A DNA stretch of 21,566 bases from Lachnospiraceae bacterium (GTDB taxonomy: Bacteria; Bacillota; Clostridia; Lachnospirales; Lachnospiraceae), in contig CAAFTS010000120.1 in NCBI GenBank assembly GCA_900765975.1, positions 1 to 21,566 on the forward strand. The letters are read 5' to 3'. Positions 1 through 7,602 of this stretch are shown here, piece after piece. Under the pieces are notes generated by a model. The model had not been told where the DNA came from. It did not search any database and saw nothing but the letters and a program-made list of their open reading frames with translations. The position numbers and the translations under genes were made by a program. Within the stretch, counting starts at the first letter, position 1. Every line of letters starts with the position of its first letter.

Positions 1-85
1 CACCTTTGTCTTTGGCTGTATCCTTCCCACTACTAGGGCGGATTGGGGACTTGCACCCGTTAGAAACGTGCGCCGCAAGGCGCAC
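1..85 (-). mobile_element. Group II intron (class C-like), 5' end only; continues past the left edge
   Basis: Read on the minus strand from base 85, the sequence starts GTGCGCC, the usual 5' end of bacterial group II introns. It continues with a small GC hairpin, then an AACGGGTGCAAGTCCC block and a GACAAAGGTG block, in the order and spacing I recall for domain I of class C introns such as the Oceanobacillus iheyensis one. The intron begins 5 bases past the base of a rho-independent terminator stem (91-126), and class C introns are known to insert just after terminator hairpins on the same strand. The reverse transcriptase/maturase gene and the catalytic domains V-VI would lie outside this window, so activity cannot be judged. 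The class is inferred from resemblance and site; the 5' end is seen directly. Confidence 0.75.
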
Positions 86-90
86 ATCGC

Positions 91-126
91 AATAACGCAG
101 AAAGGAATTTTCCCTTCTGCGTTATT
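91..126 (-). terminator. Terminator of the DUF4317 gene, target of the intron
   Basis: Arms AATAACGCAGAAAGGAA (91-107) and TTCCCTTCTGCGTTATT (110-126) form a long stem. The single difference between the arms becomes a G-U pair in the minus-strand transcript, which fits termination of the DUF4317 gene about 56 bases upstream. The expected T-run after the stem is missing; instead there is GCGAT and then the intron start. The original T-tract may therefore lie beyond the intron. Confidence 0.75.
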
Positions 127-181
127 TTTCGTCCTGTATTTTTTCTTTATTTGTAAATTAAATCATTTCTAAATCTTCTTC

Positions 182-1336
182 TCAATTTACAACTTCTATA
201 CTTCCCGGTTTTTTCATGGTTCTGACATTGATTCCATTTACCTCAATATGATCATCCACTGCAATCACCAGACACTGCCGCCCGTCAATCTCTCTTGTCT
301 CTATCAAATCTGCCCGATCCGGATTTACCTTAATTACAATATCCGGTGTTTCGATATTGAACTTTCTTGTCTCTGCAATGTTAGCGGCCATCAAAGATGC
401 CTTCTCCCCTGCTGCCGCCTCAAACGTCTGCTCAAATGTCTCCATCTTTTCTGCAGTTACACCACTGTTTTCAAATATCTTTTTTACATCTGTCTTATCT
501 AGCATCAGAGGTTCTGGTTCTTCCTTATGCTCCTCAATCAGATTATTCAGAGTTTCATGGATATTGCGTACAGTCTCATAATCACCATCTTCTCCCAGCG
601 TATCCTCAATAATCATCTGGAAGGTTTCTTTCTGCGTATCTGCGGACATCGGCATCTTTGCACCTAAAAGCTGCTCGATCAGCTCCGGTTGTAAATCTTC
701 GGATTTCTTTGTATAGTATAAAATACCATGGATATCCATATTTCGATCTGTAAATGCCGGGAATAAAAATCCTTTATCCGGCATATCTACAATCCAATCC
801 CGTATCCGGTCTTCAATCCGGTTATCTTCTGCATTATAACACAGTCCTGCTTTTGATAAGGAAACCGGACAGATGCTGCACAACAGATATTCATATACTG
901 TGTCGGATGCGTCATGCATTTCCAAATCATCCGATGCCTTTCCCGGCACATCATACATGGCGTGAATCAATACAATATAATAATTCTCATCATATATGTA
1001 ATTTTCAATAACTTTGTCATAAAACTCTTCCAGCAGCATATCATCTTCCAGCTTACTGTTCCGAAGTTTTAATAAAAATTCCTGTGTTCCACCCGGCATC
1101 TCCTGTTCCAATGGGAACTCCATATTTAACATATTTTTCCCAATCGTTCCAGAGAGCGTCTTTTTAAATATATCAAAATACTTAAATCCCTCTTCTTCCG
1201 GCAATGATAAAAATGCCTCTTTTGACTGCATTCTCTTATTCTTTTCATGATCTACATAACATCCGCAAATTCTGGTAATTGCGCAATTTGCAAACGAAAA
1301 TTGTTTTCGTATTTCTAATACTTCCTTCTTATTCAT
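182..1336 (-). CDS. DUF4317 family protein
   Basis: This is a 384-residue soluble protein with no signal peptide or membrane segment. It matches from memory the DUF4317 family of Clostridia, including the opening MNKKEVLEIRKQF and the early ITRICGCYVD stretch. The function of the family is not known to me. The protein is acidic, with a charged central region (about residues 240-290) and a C-terminal half rich in short helices, ending in a small beta-like region around ETREIDGRQCLVIAVDDHIEVNG. The start ATG is preceded by GAGGT at a normal distance. The gene is monocistronic: the divergent MATE gene begins 129 bases away and a terminator follows. Length and composition look intact. Confidence 0.85.
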   Translation of the reverse strand: MNKKEVLEIRKQFSFANCAITRICGCYVDHEKNKRMQSKEAFLSLPEEEGFKYFDIFKKTLSGTIGKNMLNMEFPLEQEMPGGTQEFLLKLRNSKLEDDMLLEEFYDKVIENYIYDENYYIVLIHAMYDVPGKASDDLEMHDASDTVYEYLLCSICPVSLSKAGLCYNAEDNRIEDRIRDWIVDMPDKGFLFPAFTDRNMDIHGILYYTKKSEDLQPELIEQLLGAKMPMSADTQKETFQMIIEDTLGEDGDYETVRNIHETLNNLIEEHKEEPEPLMLDKTDVKKIFENSGVTAEKMETFEQTFEAAAGEKASLMAANIAETRKFNIETPDIVIKVNPDRADLIETREIDGRQCLVIAVDDHIEVNGINVRTMKKPGSIEVVN

Positions 1337-1407
1337 ACTCGTACCTCATTTCTCGTGTTCTGATATCCCTGTCTTATTTTACACCAAACTGCCTTATGAG
1401 GAAAGCA

Positions 1408-1436
1408 TTGATTTCTTTTTTATTCTATGCTAAACT
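1408..1436 (+). promoter_or_regulatory. Sigma-A promoter of the MATE gene
   Basis: A -35 TTGATT (1408-1413), a 17-base spacer and a -10 TAAACT (1431-1436) preceded by TGC, an extended -10 element. Transcription would begin near 1443, giving a leader of about 20 bases with the ribosome binding site AAAAGGAG (1449-1456) before the ATG at 1466. Confidence 0.5.
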
Positions 1437-1465
1437 TCTCTCGAATTTAAAAGGAGCACATTGCT

Positions 1466-2795
1466 ATGCAAAATATAAGAAATACCTTTTTCAAATATGT
1501 ATCCGCCAATATTTTAGGAATGATTGGTCTGTCTTGTTATATACTGGCAGATACTTTTTTTATTGCCCAAGGCGTTGGTGCAAACGGTCTGACCGCATTG
1601 AATCTTGCAATTCCTGTTTATAATTTTATGCATGGACTTGGACTAATGATTGGTATGGGCGGCGCAACCCGCTATTCGATTTCCAAGGGGAATGCTGACT
1701 CTGCGGTGCGTGATTATATCTTTACACATTCGCTCTACCTAACCCTGCTTTTCTCCTTTATTTTTTTCATTCTTGGGTTGACTTGTGCAGAACCGCTTTC
1801 CATTCTTTTGGGAACCAATACTGAAACTCTTAATCTGACCACAGATTATTTGCGCATCCTTATGATCTTCACTCCTTTTTTCATGTGCAATAATCTGCTG
1901 ATATGTTTCGTTCGAAATGATGGTTCCCCACGGCTTGCTATGATGGCAATGCTGACCGGAAGTTTTTCCAATATTTTTATGGATTACCTCTTAATTTTTC
2001 CTTTGCATTTGGGAATGAAAGGTGCTGCGCTTGCTACAGCTGCCTCACCGATTATCAGTATTTTCATTCTTTCCTTTCATTTTTGGAAAAAGAATAATCA
2101 ATTCCATCTCCGCTGCGTACATCCATCTTTTAAACGCAGCATAGACATCTGCGCGCTGGGTTCTTCATCCCTTATCGTAGAAACCTCTTCCGGAGTTGTT
2201 ATGTTGATTTTCAATCTTCTGATTTTAAACATCAGTGGAAACATTGGTGTTGCTGCCTATGGAGTTATTGCCAACATTGCCCTTGTACTAACCGCAATGT
2301 ATACAGGAATCTCCCAAGGAATTCAGCCAGTGTTTCGGCAAGAAAGAATACCGTCAGATTCGTCAGATCCTTTTCTATGCCTTTGCTACCTCGACGGTTC
2401 TTGCTGTCGTTTCCTATCTAATTATTTTTATATGGTCACAGCCAATTGTTTCAGCTTTCAATAAAGATGGGAATGAAACCTTAAACATCATAGCCACCCA
2501 TGGAATGCACATTTATTTCATTGCCTTCCTCTTTGTAGGAATGAATATCACAACTGCTACTTTTTTAAGTTCGACAGATCATCCAAAAGAAGCCTTTTTG
2601 CTTTCTATTTTCCGAGGATTTGTTCTTGTAATTCCATTGGCCTTTTTGTTGTCTGCTTTATTCGGAATCAATGGCATCTGGCTTACGCTCCCGGTTACAG
2701 AGCTGCTTGTAAGTTTTCCAGCAATTTTCTTTATACGAAAAACATTTTACAAACTTCTCTCTGTCACCAAAAAAGAAAATAAAATGATTGAATAA
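1466..2795 (+). pseudogene. MATE family multidrug efflux transporter, frameshifted
   Basis: The first reading frame gives a MepA/NorM-like MATE protein with membrane segments from residue about 10 onward and the family features DTFFIAQGVG, GMGGATRYS and the second-half start GVAAYGVIANI. At 2330-2336 the frame breaks just after GIQPV. From 2334 the +1 frame carries on as FGKKEYRQIRQILFYAF and runs to the stop at 2795 (tail ...LLSVTKKENKMIE). Joined, the product is about 443 residues, the usual MATE length. The break sits in the family motif GxQPxxSYNYG, and the residues corresponding to about ISYN are absent, so a deletion of about 11 bases is more likely than a miscounted homopolymer. Promoter and ribosome binding site are intact. 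The truncated 332-residue product would lack the last three or four helices and is probably inactive. Confidence 0.85.
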
Positions 2796-2816
2796 CTTAT
2801 ACTTTTTTTATATAAT
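2788..2816 (+). promoter_or_regulatory. Rubredoxin promoter
   Basis: A -35 TTGAAT (2788-2793), a 17-base spacer and a perfect -10 TATAAT (2811-2816). The -35 overlaps the last codons of the broken MATE gene. Transcription would start near 2823. Confidence 0.75.
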
Positions 2817-2827
2817 AGAGTCGTCGA

Positions 2828-2843
2828 ATGAGTAATCACTCAT
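2828..2843 (+). promoter_or_regulatory. Operator-like inverted repeat at the rubredoxin transcription start
   Basis: ATGAGT-AATC-ACTCAT is a perfect 6-base inverted repeat with a 4-base centre, placed at about +5 to +20 of the predicted rubredoxin transcript. Size and position suit a dimeric repressor such as a TetR-type protein. It is too short and A/T-rich to be a terminator. Confidence 0.4.
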
Positions 2844-2882
2844 CAATGACAGTTATCAATTTATGTTAAGGAGGAATTTTTC

Positions 2883-3044
2883 ATGAAAAAATATGTATGT
2901 GAACCATGTGGTTATGTATACGACCCAGAAGTAGGCGATCCAGATAGCGGAATCGAACCAGGAACAGCTTTCGAGGACCTTCCGGAAGATTGGGTATGCC
3001 CTTGGTGTGGAGTAGGAAAAGACGAATTTGTAGAAGAAGACTAA
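2883..3044 (+). CDS. Rubredoxin
   Basis: This is a 53-residue protein of typical rubredoxin length. The four iron ligands are all present in two knuckles: C6-x-x-C9-G and C39-P-W-C42-G. The aromatic core residues Y4, Y11, Y13, F30 and W37 and the family pattern [20 protein letters not shown] are also present. It carries one Fe(SCys)4 centre and passes single electrons in the cytoplasm, in anaerobes often to superoxide or peroxide reductases or flavodiiron proteins. No partner oxidoreductase is adjacent, so the partner is unknown. It has a strong ribosome binding site AAGGAGG (2868-2874), its own promoter and a terminator, so it is a single-gene unit, expected to be well expressed. Confidence 0.97.
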   Translation: MKKYVCEPCGYVYDPEVGDPDSGIEPGTAFEDLPEDWVCPWCGVGKDEFVEED

Positions 3045-3076
3045 TTCTTTAGAGCAATTCACTTAATATTAAAAAC

Positions 3077-3146
3077 AAAAACTCTTTTTACTGACATTGC
3101 GTGTAGCCGCTTAGGTCACACGCAGTGATCGGCAAAAAGAGTTTTT
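3077..3146. terminator. Bidirectional terminator between rubredoxin and the YfhO-like gene
   Basis: Outer arms AAAAACTCTTTTT (3077-3089) and AAAAAGAGTTTTT (3134-3146) enclose a second pair, TGCGTGT (3098-3104) and ACACGCA (3118-3124). The flanking A and T runs serve both convergent genes. The right arm and part of the inner stem lie inside the last codons of the minus-strand gene, whose stop is at 3116-3118. Confidence 0.8.
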
Positions 3147-5548
3147 TTCTTGTTCCGAAATTGTACAAAAAGGAGACATCCAAAACAGCAAAGACCGACA
3201 CCTGTTACCATCTTCCCAATGGCAGCCCCAGGTGCATGATAGACAATCTCTACCTCATGATTTCCTTTCTCCAAGGGCAATCCCAGAAATGCTGTATTTA
3301 CTTTTTCATAATTTCGTTTCTTTCCGTCTATTTTAACTGTAAATGAAGCCTCATAAGGTATGGAAGTAATCATATATCCATCTTTCACCATATTTATTTC
3401 TCCAGCAATCCGATTTCCTTTTGTTTCCTGTTGCTGCATTTTAAATTCTGATTGTACGGGAGACTCTTCCTTTCTTTGATAAAGATAGGCTTTCACATTC
3501 GTAATTTCATATTCTCCATCACTAAACACAATTGGAATTTCTATCTGCCCATCCTTCAAAGCAATTGCATAGGTAAATGTTTCATTTCCATTGTAATAAA
3601 TATGATTTGAGGCTGTAAGTTTATTTTTCACTTTGTTGATACTCACCCATATATCCGATTTCTTATGATTTTTCACGTCGAACTGCAGAAAAAAGAGAGC
3701 ACCGGTTTGTTCTTTATCCAAAACAATTTTCGTATCTCCGGCATTTTTCTTCGCCTCCAGATCGATTGGTATCTCCTCTATTTCCACATTTTCAAATATG
3801 TCTTCTGCATTTTGCTGCCACATTTCCTTCGGCACAACAGCATGCGAAAGAAACGCTAATTGATTAAATGGAAACGCATATGTTTCATACTCCGTCTGAG
3901 ATACTACCTGATCTGTACCATAAATAACTGGAAATACCTCTTCATTCTTATAAATTCCTGAAGAACTTTCCTGATATCCCGGTACTTCCTCTGAAGACAA
4001 AATATATTTCACTCCCATCACTCTTTGAAAAACAGCATTTTCTGCCTGTGCCTGCATCAACACATTTCGATAAGGCTGCTCTACATCAAACGCTTCCGTC
4101 CGAAACCTCTGATACTCTGCATTGTATGTAGAAGAGTATACAGAGGAACTATATTGTTTAGCAGACCAAATCCGATTCAGATTCGCTGCATTTTCCACAC
4201 TGCTTCCTTGCTGCTCTGTCCGATAAAATCCATTTTCATTATTGAGTAGCTGATTCACTTGATTTTCATATTCCGAGTTTGTCACTTGCTCATAAAACGA
4301 CGCATCCAGCATACGATTCATCTTTCCCTGATAAACTGCTCCAAACGCACCCAAAAACAAAATAGAACATACAATAAAGCTCTTTTCACTTCCTCGTTTC
4401 CAGACATAATATATACCACAGACTAGCATTATCACTGCATCTGCTGCCACAAGACCACGATATGCACTTCCCTCTCGCTGCACTCGTCCAAACAAAACAA
4501 ACAAAATTGTGACGCATAACGGAATTATCACACTCTGGATAGAAAGCTCTCTTCTCCTGCATTTTTCCAAATACATTGCAGTCAAATAACACAACAGTGG
4601 CAACACCGGTATCAATACCTTATCTCGAATGTACAAACCGCCATTCAACATATAAGAAAATAATGGAATGACCAAAATGAGTATACATGCCATATGCAGG
4701 TATTTTTCACTCCATTTTTTATATACAATACCTGTAATCAATACGGTAATCACAAAGGTCGTCAGACCAATTCCATAAGGCTGATATACAAAACGAAATA
4801 CTTCTAAATCCGGAATCAGAAGAGTGCTAACACTCGGCAAAGCGCCTCCTTTTCGTTCTCCACTCAACAACACCATCGCAGTAGGAACAAGAAGAAATCC
4901 TGCAGAGAGAATTCCAGTCAGCAGCAGCACAGTAAACCGCATACCATCTTTCCCAAAATTGCTAACCGTCACCTTGCCTTGCCCTTCCTGATTCCGCCAA
5001 CTACAATAGATTCCATAAACCACCAGAACTAAAAGTCCGCCTATGCTGAAATAAAAACTCGTTAAAATCATCAAAAACACACTGATAATCAACAGTCCTC
5101 TTTTTCCCTCTCTGAAAAAACGATCTACACCAATCAATCCTAATAGTAAAAAAGGCATATAGTTTACAAACATAATTTGATTATAGGAATGAAAAATCAT
5201 CGGTCCTGCAAGTAAAAATAATATTGTCGCAAGCAACGCATTTCCTCTTGAAATATGATTGTTTTTCATCCATTTATAAAATAAAATGCCATCTGCCAAA
5301 AGACATAGAATACTAATCCCCATCAGATAATCACTCATTTTTATAAAGGGTAGGAAATAAGCTGGGAGCAAGAGTGGATTATAAAGACCATAATATGCAA
5401 AATGATAGATATTCTGCCCGCCTCCGATATTGGCTGCAAACTCCGGAAACAGTGCTCCGGTTTCATAAAACTGCTGCCGGAAGTATTCCGGAAACACGCT
5501 ATGCTGACTGATCCAGTCCACATTTGCCCCAAACACTTTTTGCAACAT
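3116..5548 (-). CDS. YfhO family membrane protein (sugar transfer to cell-envelope polymers)
   Basis: This is an 810-residue protein of the YfhO family, multi-membrane glycosyltransferases that use an undecaprenyl-linked sugar on the outer face. Family hallmarks: WISQHSVFPEYFRQQF near the start, then IGGGQNIYHFAYYGLYNPLLLP, about ten hydrophobic segments up to residue about 400, a large extracytoplasmic region with FYRTEQQ and YSSTYNAEYQRF-type stretches, and a last membrane segment near the C-terminus before a KKK anchor. I chose the ATG at 5548 because AAAGGAGG stands 5 bases before it; a GTG at 5572 is in frame but overlaps that binding site. Family members normally have a membrane helix before the QH motif, and none is encoded here, so the N-terminus may be lost. 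It overlaps the upstream glycosyltransferase gene by 50 bases. Confidence 0.85.
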   Translation of the reverse strand: MLQKVFGANVDWISQHSVFPEYFRQQFYETGALFPEFAANIGGGQNIYHFAYYGLYNPLLLPAYFLPFIKMSDYLMGISILCLLADGILFYKWMKNNHISRGNALLATILFLLAGPMIFHSYNQIMFVNYMPFLLLGLIGVDRFFREGKRGLLIISVFLMILTSFYFSIGGLLVLVVYGIYCSWRNQEGQGKVTVSNFGKDGMRFTVLLLTGILSAGFLLVPTAMVLLSGERKGGALPSVSTLLIPDLEVFRFVYQPYGIGLTTFVITVLITGIVYKKWSEKYLHMACILILVIPLFSYMLNGGLYIRDKVLIPVLPLLCYLTAMYLEKCRRRELSIQSVIIPLCVTILFVLFGRVQREGSAYRGLVAADAVIMLVCGIYYVWKRGSEKSFIVCSILFLGAFGAVYQGKMNRMLDASFYEQVTNSEYENQVNQLLNNENGFYRTEQQGSSVENAANLNRIWSAKQYSSSVYSSTYNAEYQRFRTEAFDVEQPYRNVLMQAQAENAVFQRVMGVKYILSSEEVPGYQESSSGIYKNEEVFPVIYGTDQVVSQTEYETYAFPFNQLAFLSHAVVPKEMWQQNAEDIFENVEIEEIPIDLEAKKNAGDTKIVLDKEQTGALFFLQFDVKNHKKSDIWVSINKVKNKLTASNHIYYNGNETFTYAIALKDGQIEIPIVFSDGEYEITNVKAYLYQRKEESPVQSEFKMQQQETKGNRIAGEINMVKDGYMITSIPYEASFTVKIDGKKRNYEKVNTAFLGLPLEKGNHEVEIVYHAPGAAIGKMVTGVGLCCFGCLLFVQFRNKKKTLFADHCV

Positions 5549-6491
5549 GTGCCCCTCCTTTGATTTCTTCACTACTGTCTTTTAAAATATAAATTGGCCT
5601 GTTCTTTGTCTCTAAATATGTTTTTGACAGATATTGCCCTACAATCCCAGTACATAATAGCTGTATTCCACCTACAAAGAAAATAATACAGGCAAGCGAT
5701 GGCCAACCTGCCACCGGATCCCCCCAGATCAGCGTCCGTACAATAATGACTGCTATGATCAAAAATGAGAATAAACAGAAGCACACACCGATCACAGACG
5801 CAAAAGAAAGCGGCGCAACTGAAAACCCTGTAATCCCTTCCATAGAATACGAAAACAATTTTTTCATAGACCATTTTGTCTGTCCTGCGGATCGTTCTAC
5901 ATTGTCAAATTCTAGCCATTTAGTACGAAATCCAACCCATTCAAAAATCCCTTTTGAAAACCGATTATACTCACTCATCTCCAGAACAGCCTGTACCATC
6001 TTTTGATTCATAATCCGATAGTCTCTTGCACCGCTCACTATTTCTGTATCCGATAAGCAATTAATCAGCTTATAAAAACAATCCGAGAAAAAGGAACGCA
6101 ATTTCGGTTCCCCGGTTCTCGTCGCACGCTTTGTCGCCACACAATCATATCCCTCTTTCAGAATGGAATACATATCCGGTAAGAGTTTCGGCGGATCCTG
6201 CAGATCCACATCCATAATCGCTACATAATCTCCATCTGCATTCTGCAATCCTGCATAGATTGCTGCCTCTTTTCCAAAATTTCTTGAAAAAGATAAGTAT
6301 CTGCAACGTTTATCTCCTAAATGCAATTCCTTCATTACCTGTAAAGTATCATCTGTTGACCCATCGTCCACTAACAAAAGCTCTATCTCAACGTTTTTCA
6401 TCATTTTCATAACAGCAGACATTTCTTTATAGTAGATTGGCAATGCCTCTTCTTCATTCCAACAAGGCACTATGACTGTTATTTTCTCCAT
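5499..6491 (-). CDS. Family 2 glycosyltransferase, GtrB/CsbB-like (undecaprenyl-phosphate sugar synthase)
   Basis: This is a 330-residue GT2 enzyme expected to load a sugar from a nucleotide donor onto undecaprenyl phosphate at the inner membrane face. It has the GT-A start MEKITVIVPCWNEEEALP, the DDGSTDDT stretch, the metal-binding DVDLQDPP, the acceptor-side QTKWS motif and two C-terminal membrane helices (about residues 232-258 and 270-295) ending in YLETKNRPIYILK. That plan is the same as GtrB, CsbB and YkcC. The start at 6491 is chosen because GGAGG lies 7 bases upstream and homologues start at this methionine; 15 more codons are open upstream. The last about 17 codons are read from the same bases as the start of the YfhO-like gene, which suggests translational coupling or a deletion that fused the gene ends. 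The sugar cannot be read from the sequence. Confidence 0.92.
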   Translation of the reverse strand: MEKITVIVPCWNEEEALPIYYKEMSAVMKMMKNVEIELLLVDDGSTDDTLQVMKELHLGDKRCRYLSFSRNFGKEAAIYAGLQNADGDYVAIMDVDLQDPPKLLPDMYSILKEGYDCVATKRATRTGEPKLRSFFSDCFYKLINCLSDTEIVSGARDYRIMNQKMVQAVLEMSEYNRFSKGIFEWVGFRTKWLEFDNVERSAGQTKWSMKKLFSYSMEGITGFSVAPLSFASVIGVCFCLFSFLIIAVIIVRTLIWGDPVAGWPSLACIIFFVGGIQLLCTGIVGQYLSKTYLETKNRPIYILKDSSEEIKGGAHVAKSVWGKCGLDQSA

Positions 6492-6640
6492 CTTTCTTCC
6501 TCCCATCTGCAAAAACAAACCACTTACTAATAACATAATTCATTGCAATTACCAAAAACTGTATACTAAATTTTGCCCACATTTCCGGAAAATGAATCCC
6601 AAATACCAGCCACAACATAGCGAATAAGCTCATATTTCAT
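6454..6640 (-). pseudogene. GtrA-family flippase remnant
   Basis: GtrA proteins are four-helix membrane proteins of about 120-150 residues that are thought to flip the lipid-linked sugar made by GtrB. Here only the ends seem to survive. After a GAGGT ribosome binding site, an ATG at 6640 starts MKYELIRYVVAG, which resembles a GtrA N-terminus and stops after 24 residues. A second frame, starting at an ATG at 6633, gives 59 residues with the typical GtrA C-terminal helix: GIHFPEMWAKFSIQ followed by NYVISKWFVF. Its end overlaps the glycosyltransferase start. Two or three helices (roughly 80 residues) are missing. It is the first gene after the operon promoter. A functional micro-protein cannot be excluded, but a deletion remnant is likelier. 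Confidence 0.65.
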
Positions 6641-6680
6641 ATTCTCACCTCTTGTATTTACCTTAACAGATAACTCTTAA

Positions 6681-6714
6681 ATTATACCCCAAACATTCCT
6701 TAAGAATTCTTAAG
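6681..6714 (-). promoter_or_regulatory. Promoter of the glycosylation operon with tandem CTTAAG sites
   Basis: On the minus strand a perfect -10 TATAAT (6681-6686) stands about 41 bases before the first ATG. No TTGACA-like -35 is present. Instead, CTTAAGAATT and CTTAAGGAAT are repeated in tandem with a 10-base period over the -35 zone (first copy from 6714, second from 6704). The same bases form a 16-base perfect palindrome, CTTAAGAATTCTTAAG (6699-6714). Tandem half-sites next to a lone -10 are typical of activation by OmpR/PhoB-type response regulators; the identity of the regulator is not visible. Confidence 0.55.
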
Positions 6715-6739
6715 AAAAAATTTCCATCCCTTAATATTT

Positions 6740-6781
6740 TTAAAAACAAAAAAAGAAAAAGGACAGATTCAAAATCTGCCC
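6740..6781 (-). terminator. Terminator of pflB-pflA
   Basis: In the minus-strand transcript GGGCAGATT-TTG-AATCTGTCC forms a 9-pair stem with one G-U pair (6761-6781), followed by TTTTTCTTTTTTT. It lies 9 bases after the pflA stop codon. Confidence 0.9.
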
Positions 6782-6789
6782 TCTTCCTT

Positions 6790-7530
6790 TTACATTGCAT
6801 GCAATACTTGTTTTGCATGTTCTACACGCTCTTTTGTTGGGGGATCAATTCCTTCCAAAGGATATTCATATCCAAGTTCCTTCCATTTATATGCCCCCAG
6901 TGTATGATATGGAAGTACTTCAACCTTCTCTACATTTCCCAGTCCTTCAATAAATGTATGCAGTTTTTCCAACGCCGCATCCTCATCACTTCTCTCCGGA
7001 ACAAGAACGTGACGAATCCAAACCGGTTTTCCAATTTCATCCAGATATTTTGCCAGATCCAGAATATTTTCATTGGTGTGTCCTGTCAGAATCTTATGTT
7101 TTTCATCATCGATATGCTTGATATCCAGCATCACCAAATCTGTATACTTCATCAATTCCTGCATTTTTCCAAAGAAAGGTTCTTCTCTTGTAAACGGATT
7201 TCCACTTGTATCTAAGGTTGTGTGAATCCCTTGTTCTTTTGCCTTTCGGAACAATTCTGTCAGAAATTCAATCTGCAAAAGCGGTTCCCCGCCACTAACC
7301 GTTATTCCACCTTTTTCTCCCCAATAGGTACGGTAACGCATTGCAGTTTTCAACAGTTCATCTGTTGTATATAAGGTTCCTGCCTGCATATTCCATGTGT
7401 CTGGATTGTGGCAAAACTGACAGCGCATAGCACAGCCTGTCAGAAAAATCACATAACGCACTCCCGGTCCGTCAACAGAGCCAAAACTCTCCAGAGAATG
7501 GACATATCCTTTTAACTCTTGTTCTGCCAT
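6790..7530 (-). CDS. pflA: Pyruvate formate-lyase activating enzyme (radical SAM)
   Basis: This is a 246-residue enzyme that uses S-adenosylmethionine and a 4Fe-4S cluster to place the glycyl radical on PflB. The cluster motif C33-x3-C37-x2-C40 appears as TGCAMRCQFCHNPDTW, with the conserved GSVDGPGVR before it and GGITVSGGEPLLQ after it. The DIKH and RHVLVPE stretches typical of PflA are also present. The length equals that of E. coli PflA (246). The ribosome binding site AAGGAG is 6 bases upstream of the ATG. It lies 72 bases after pflB on the same strand, separated by a hairpin (7547-7576) that may lower its level relative to PflB. Nothing suggests damage. Confidence 0.97.
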   Translation of the reverse strand: MAEQELKGYVHSLESFGSVDGPGVRYVIFLTGCAMRCQFCHNPDTWNMQAGTLYTTDELLKTAMRYRTYWGEKGGITVSGGEPLLQIEFLTELFRKAKEQGIHTTLDTSGNPFTREEPFFGKMQELMKYTDLVMLDIKHIDDEKHKILTGHTNENILDLAKYLDEIGKPVWIRHVLVPERSDEDAALEKLHTFIEGLGNVEKVEVLPYHTLGAYKWKELGYEYPLEGIDPPTKERVEHAKQVLHAM

Positions 7531-7546
7531 AATTTCTCCTTTTTCT

Positions 7547-7576
7547 AAAAAAGGTCAGACTCAATTGAATCTGACC
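7547..7576 (-). terminator. Intercistronic terminator/attenuator between pflB and pflA
   Basis: GGTCAGA-C-TCAATTGA-A-TCTGACC (7553-7576) is a near-perfect hairpin. In the minus-strand transcript it is followed by TTTTTT and then directly by the pflA ribosome binding site. With no promoter visible after it, partial read-through would give an excess of PflB over PflA. Confidence 0.75.
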
Positions 7577-7602
7577 CTTTTACAACCATTATTTATCGTT
7601 TA

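Noticed and set aside
2856..3062. Minus-strand frame of 68 codons over the rubredoxin gene
   Set aside because: The rubredoxin on the plus strand has all four Cys ligands, a promoter and a binding site; the antisense frame has none of these.
5549..5572. GTG at 5572 as start of the YfhO-like gene
   Set aside because: The AAAGGAGG ribosome binding site lies inside this extension and points to the ATG at 5548.
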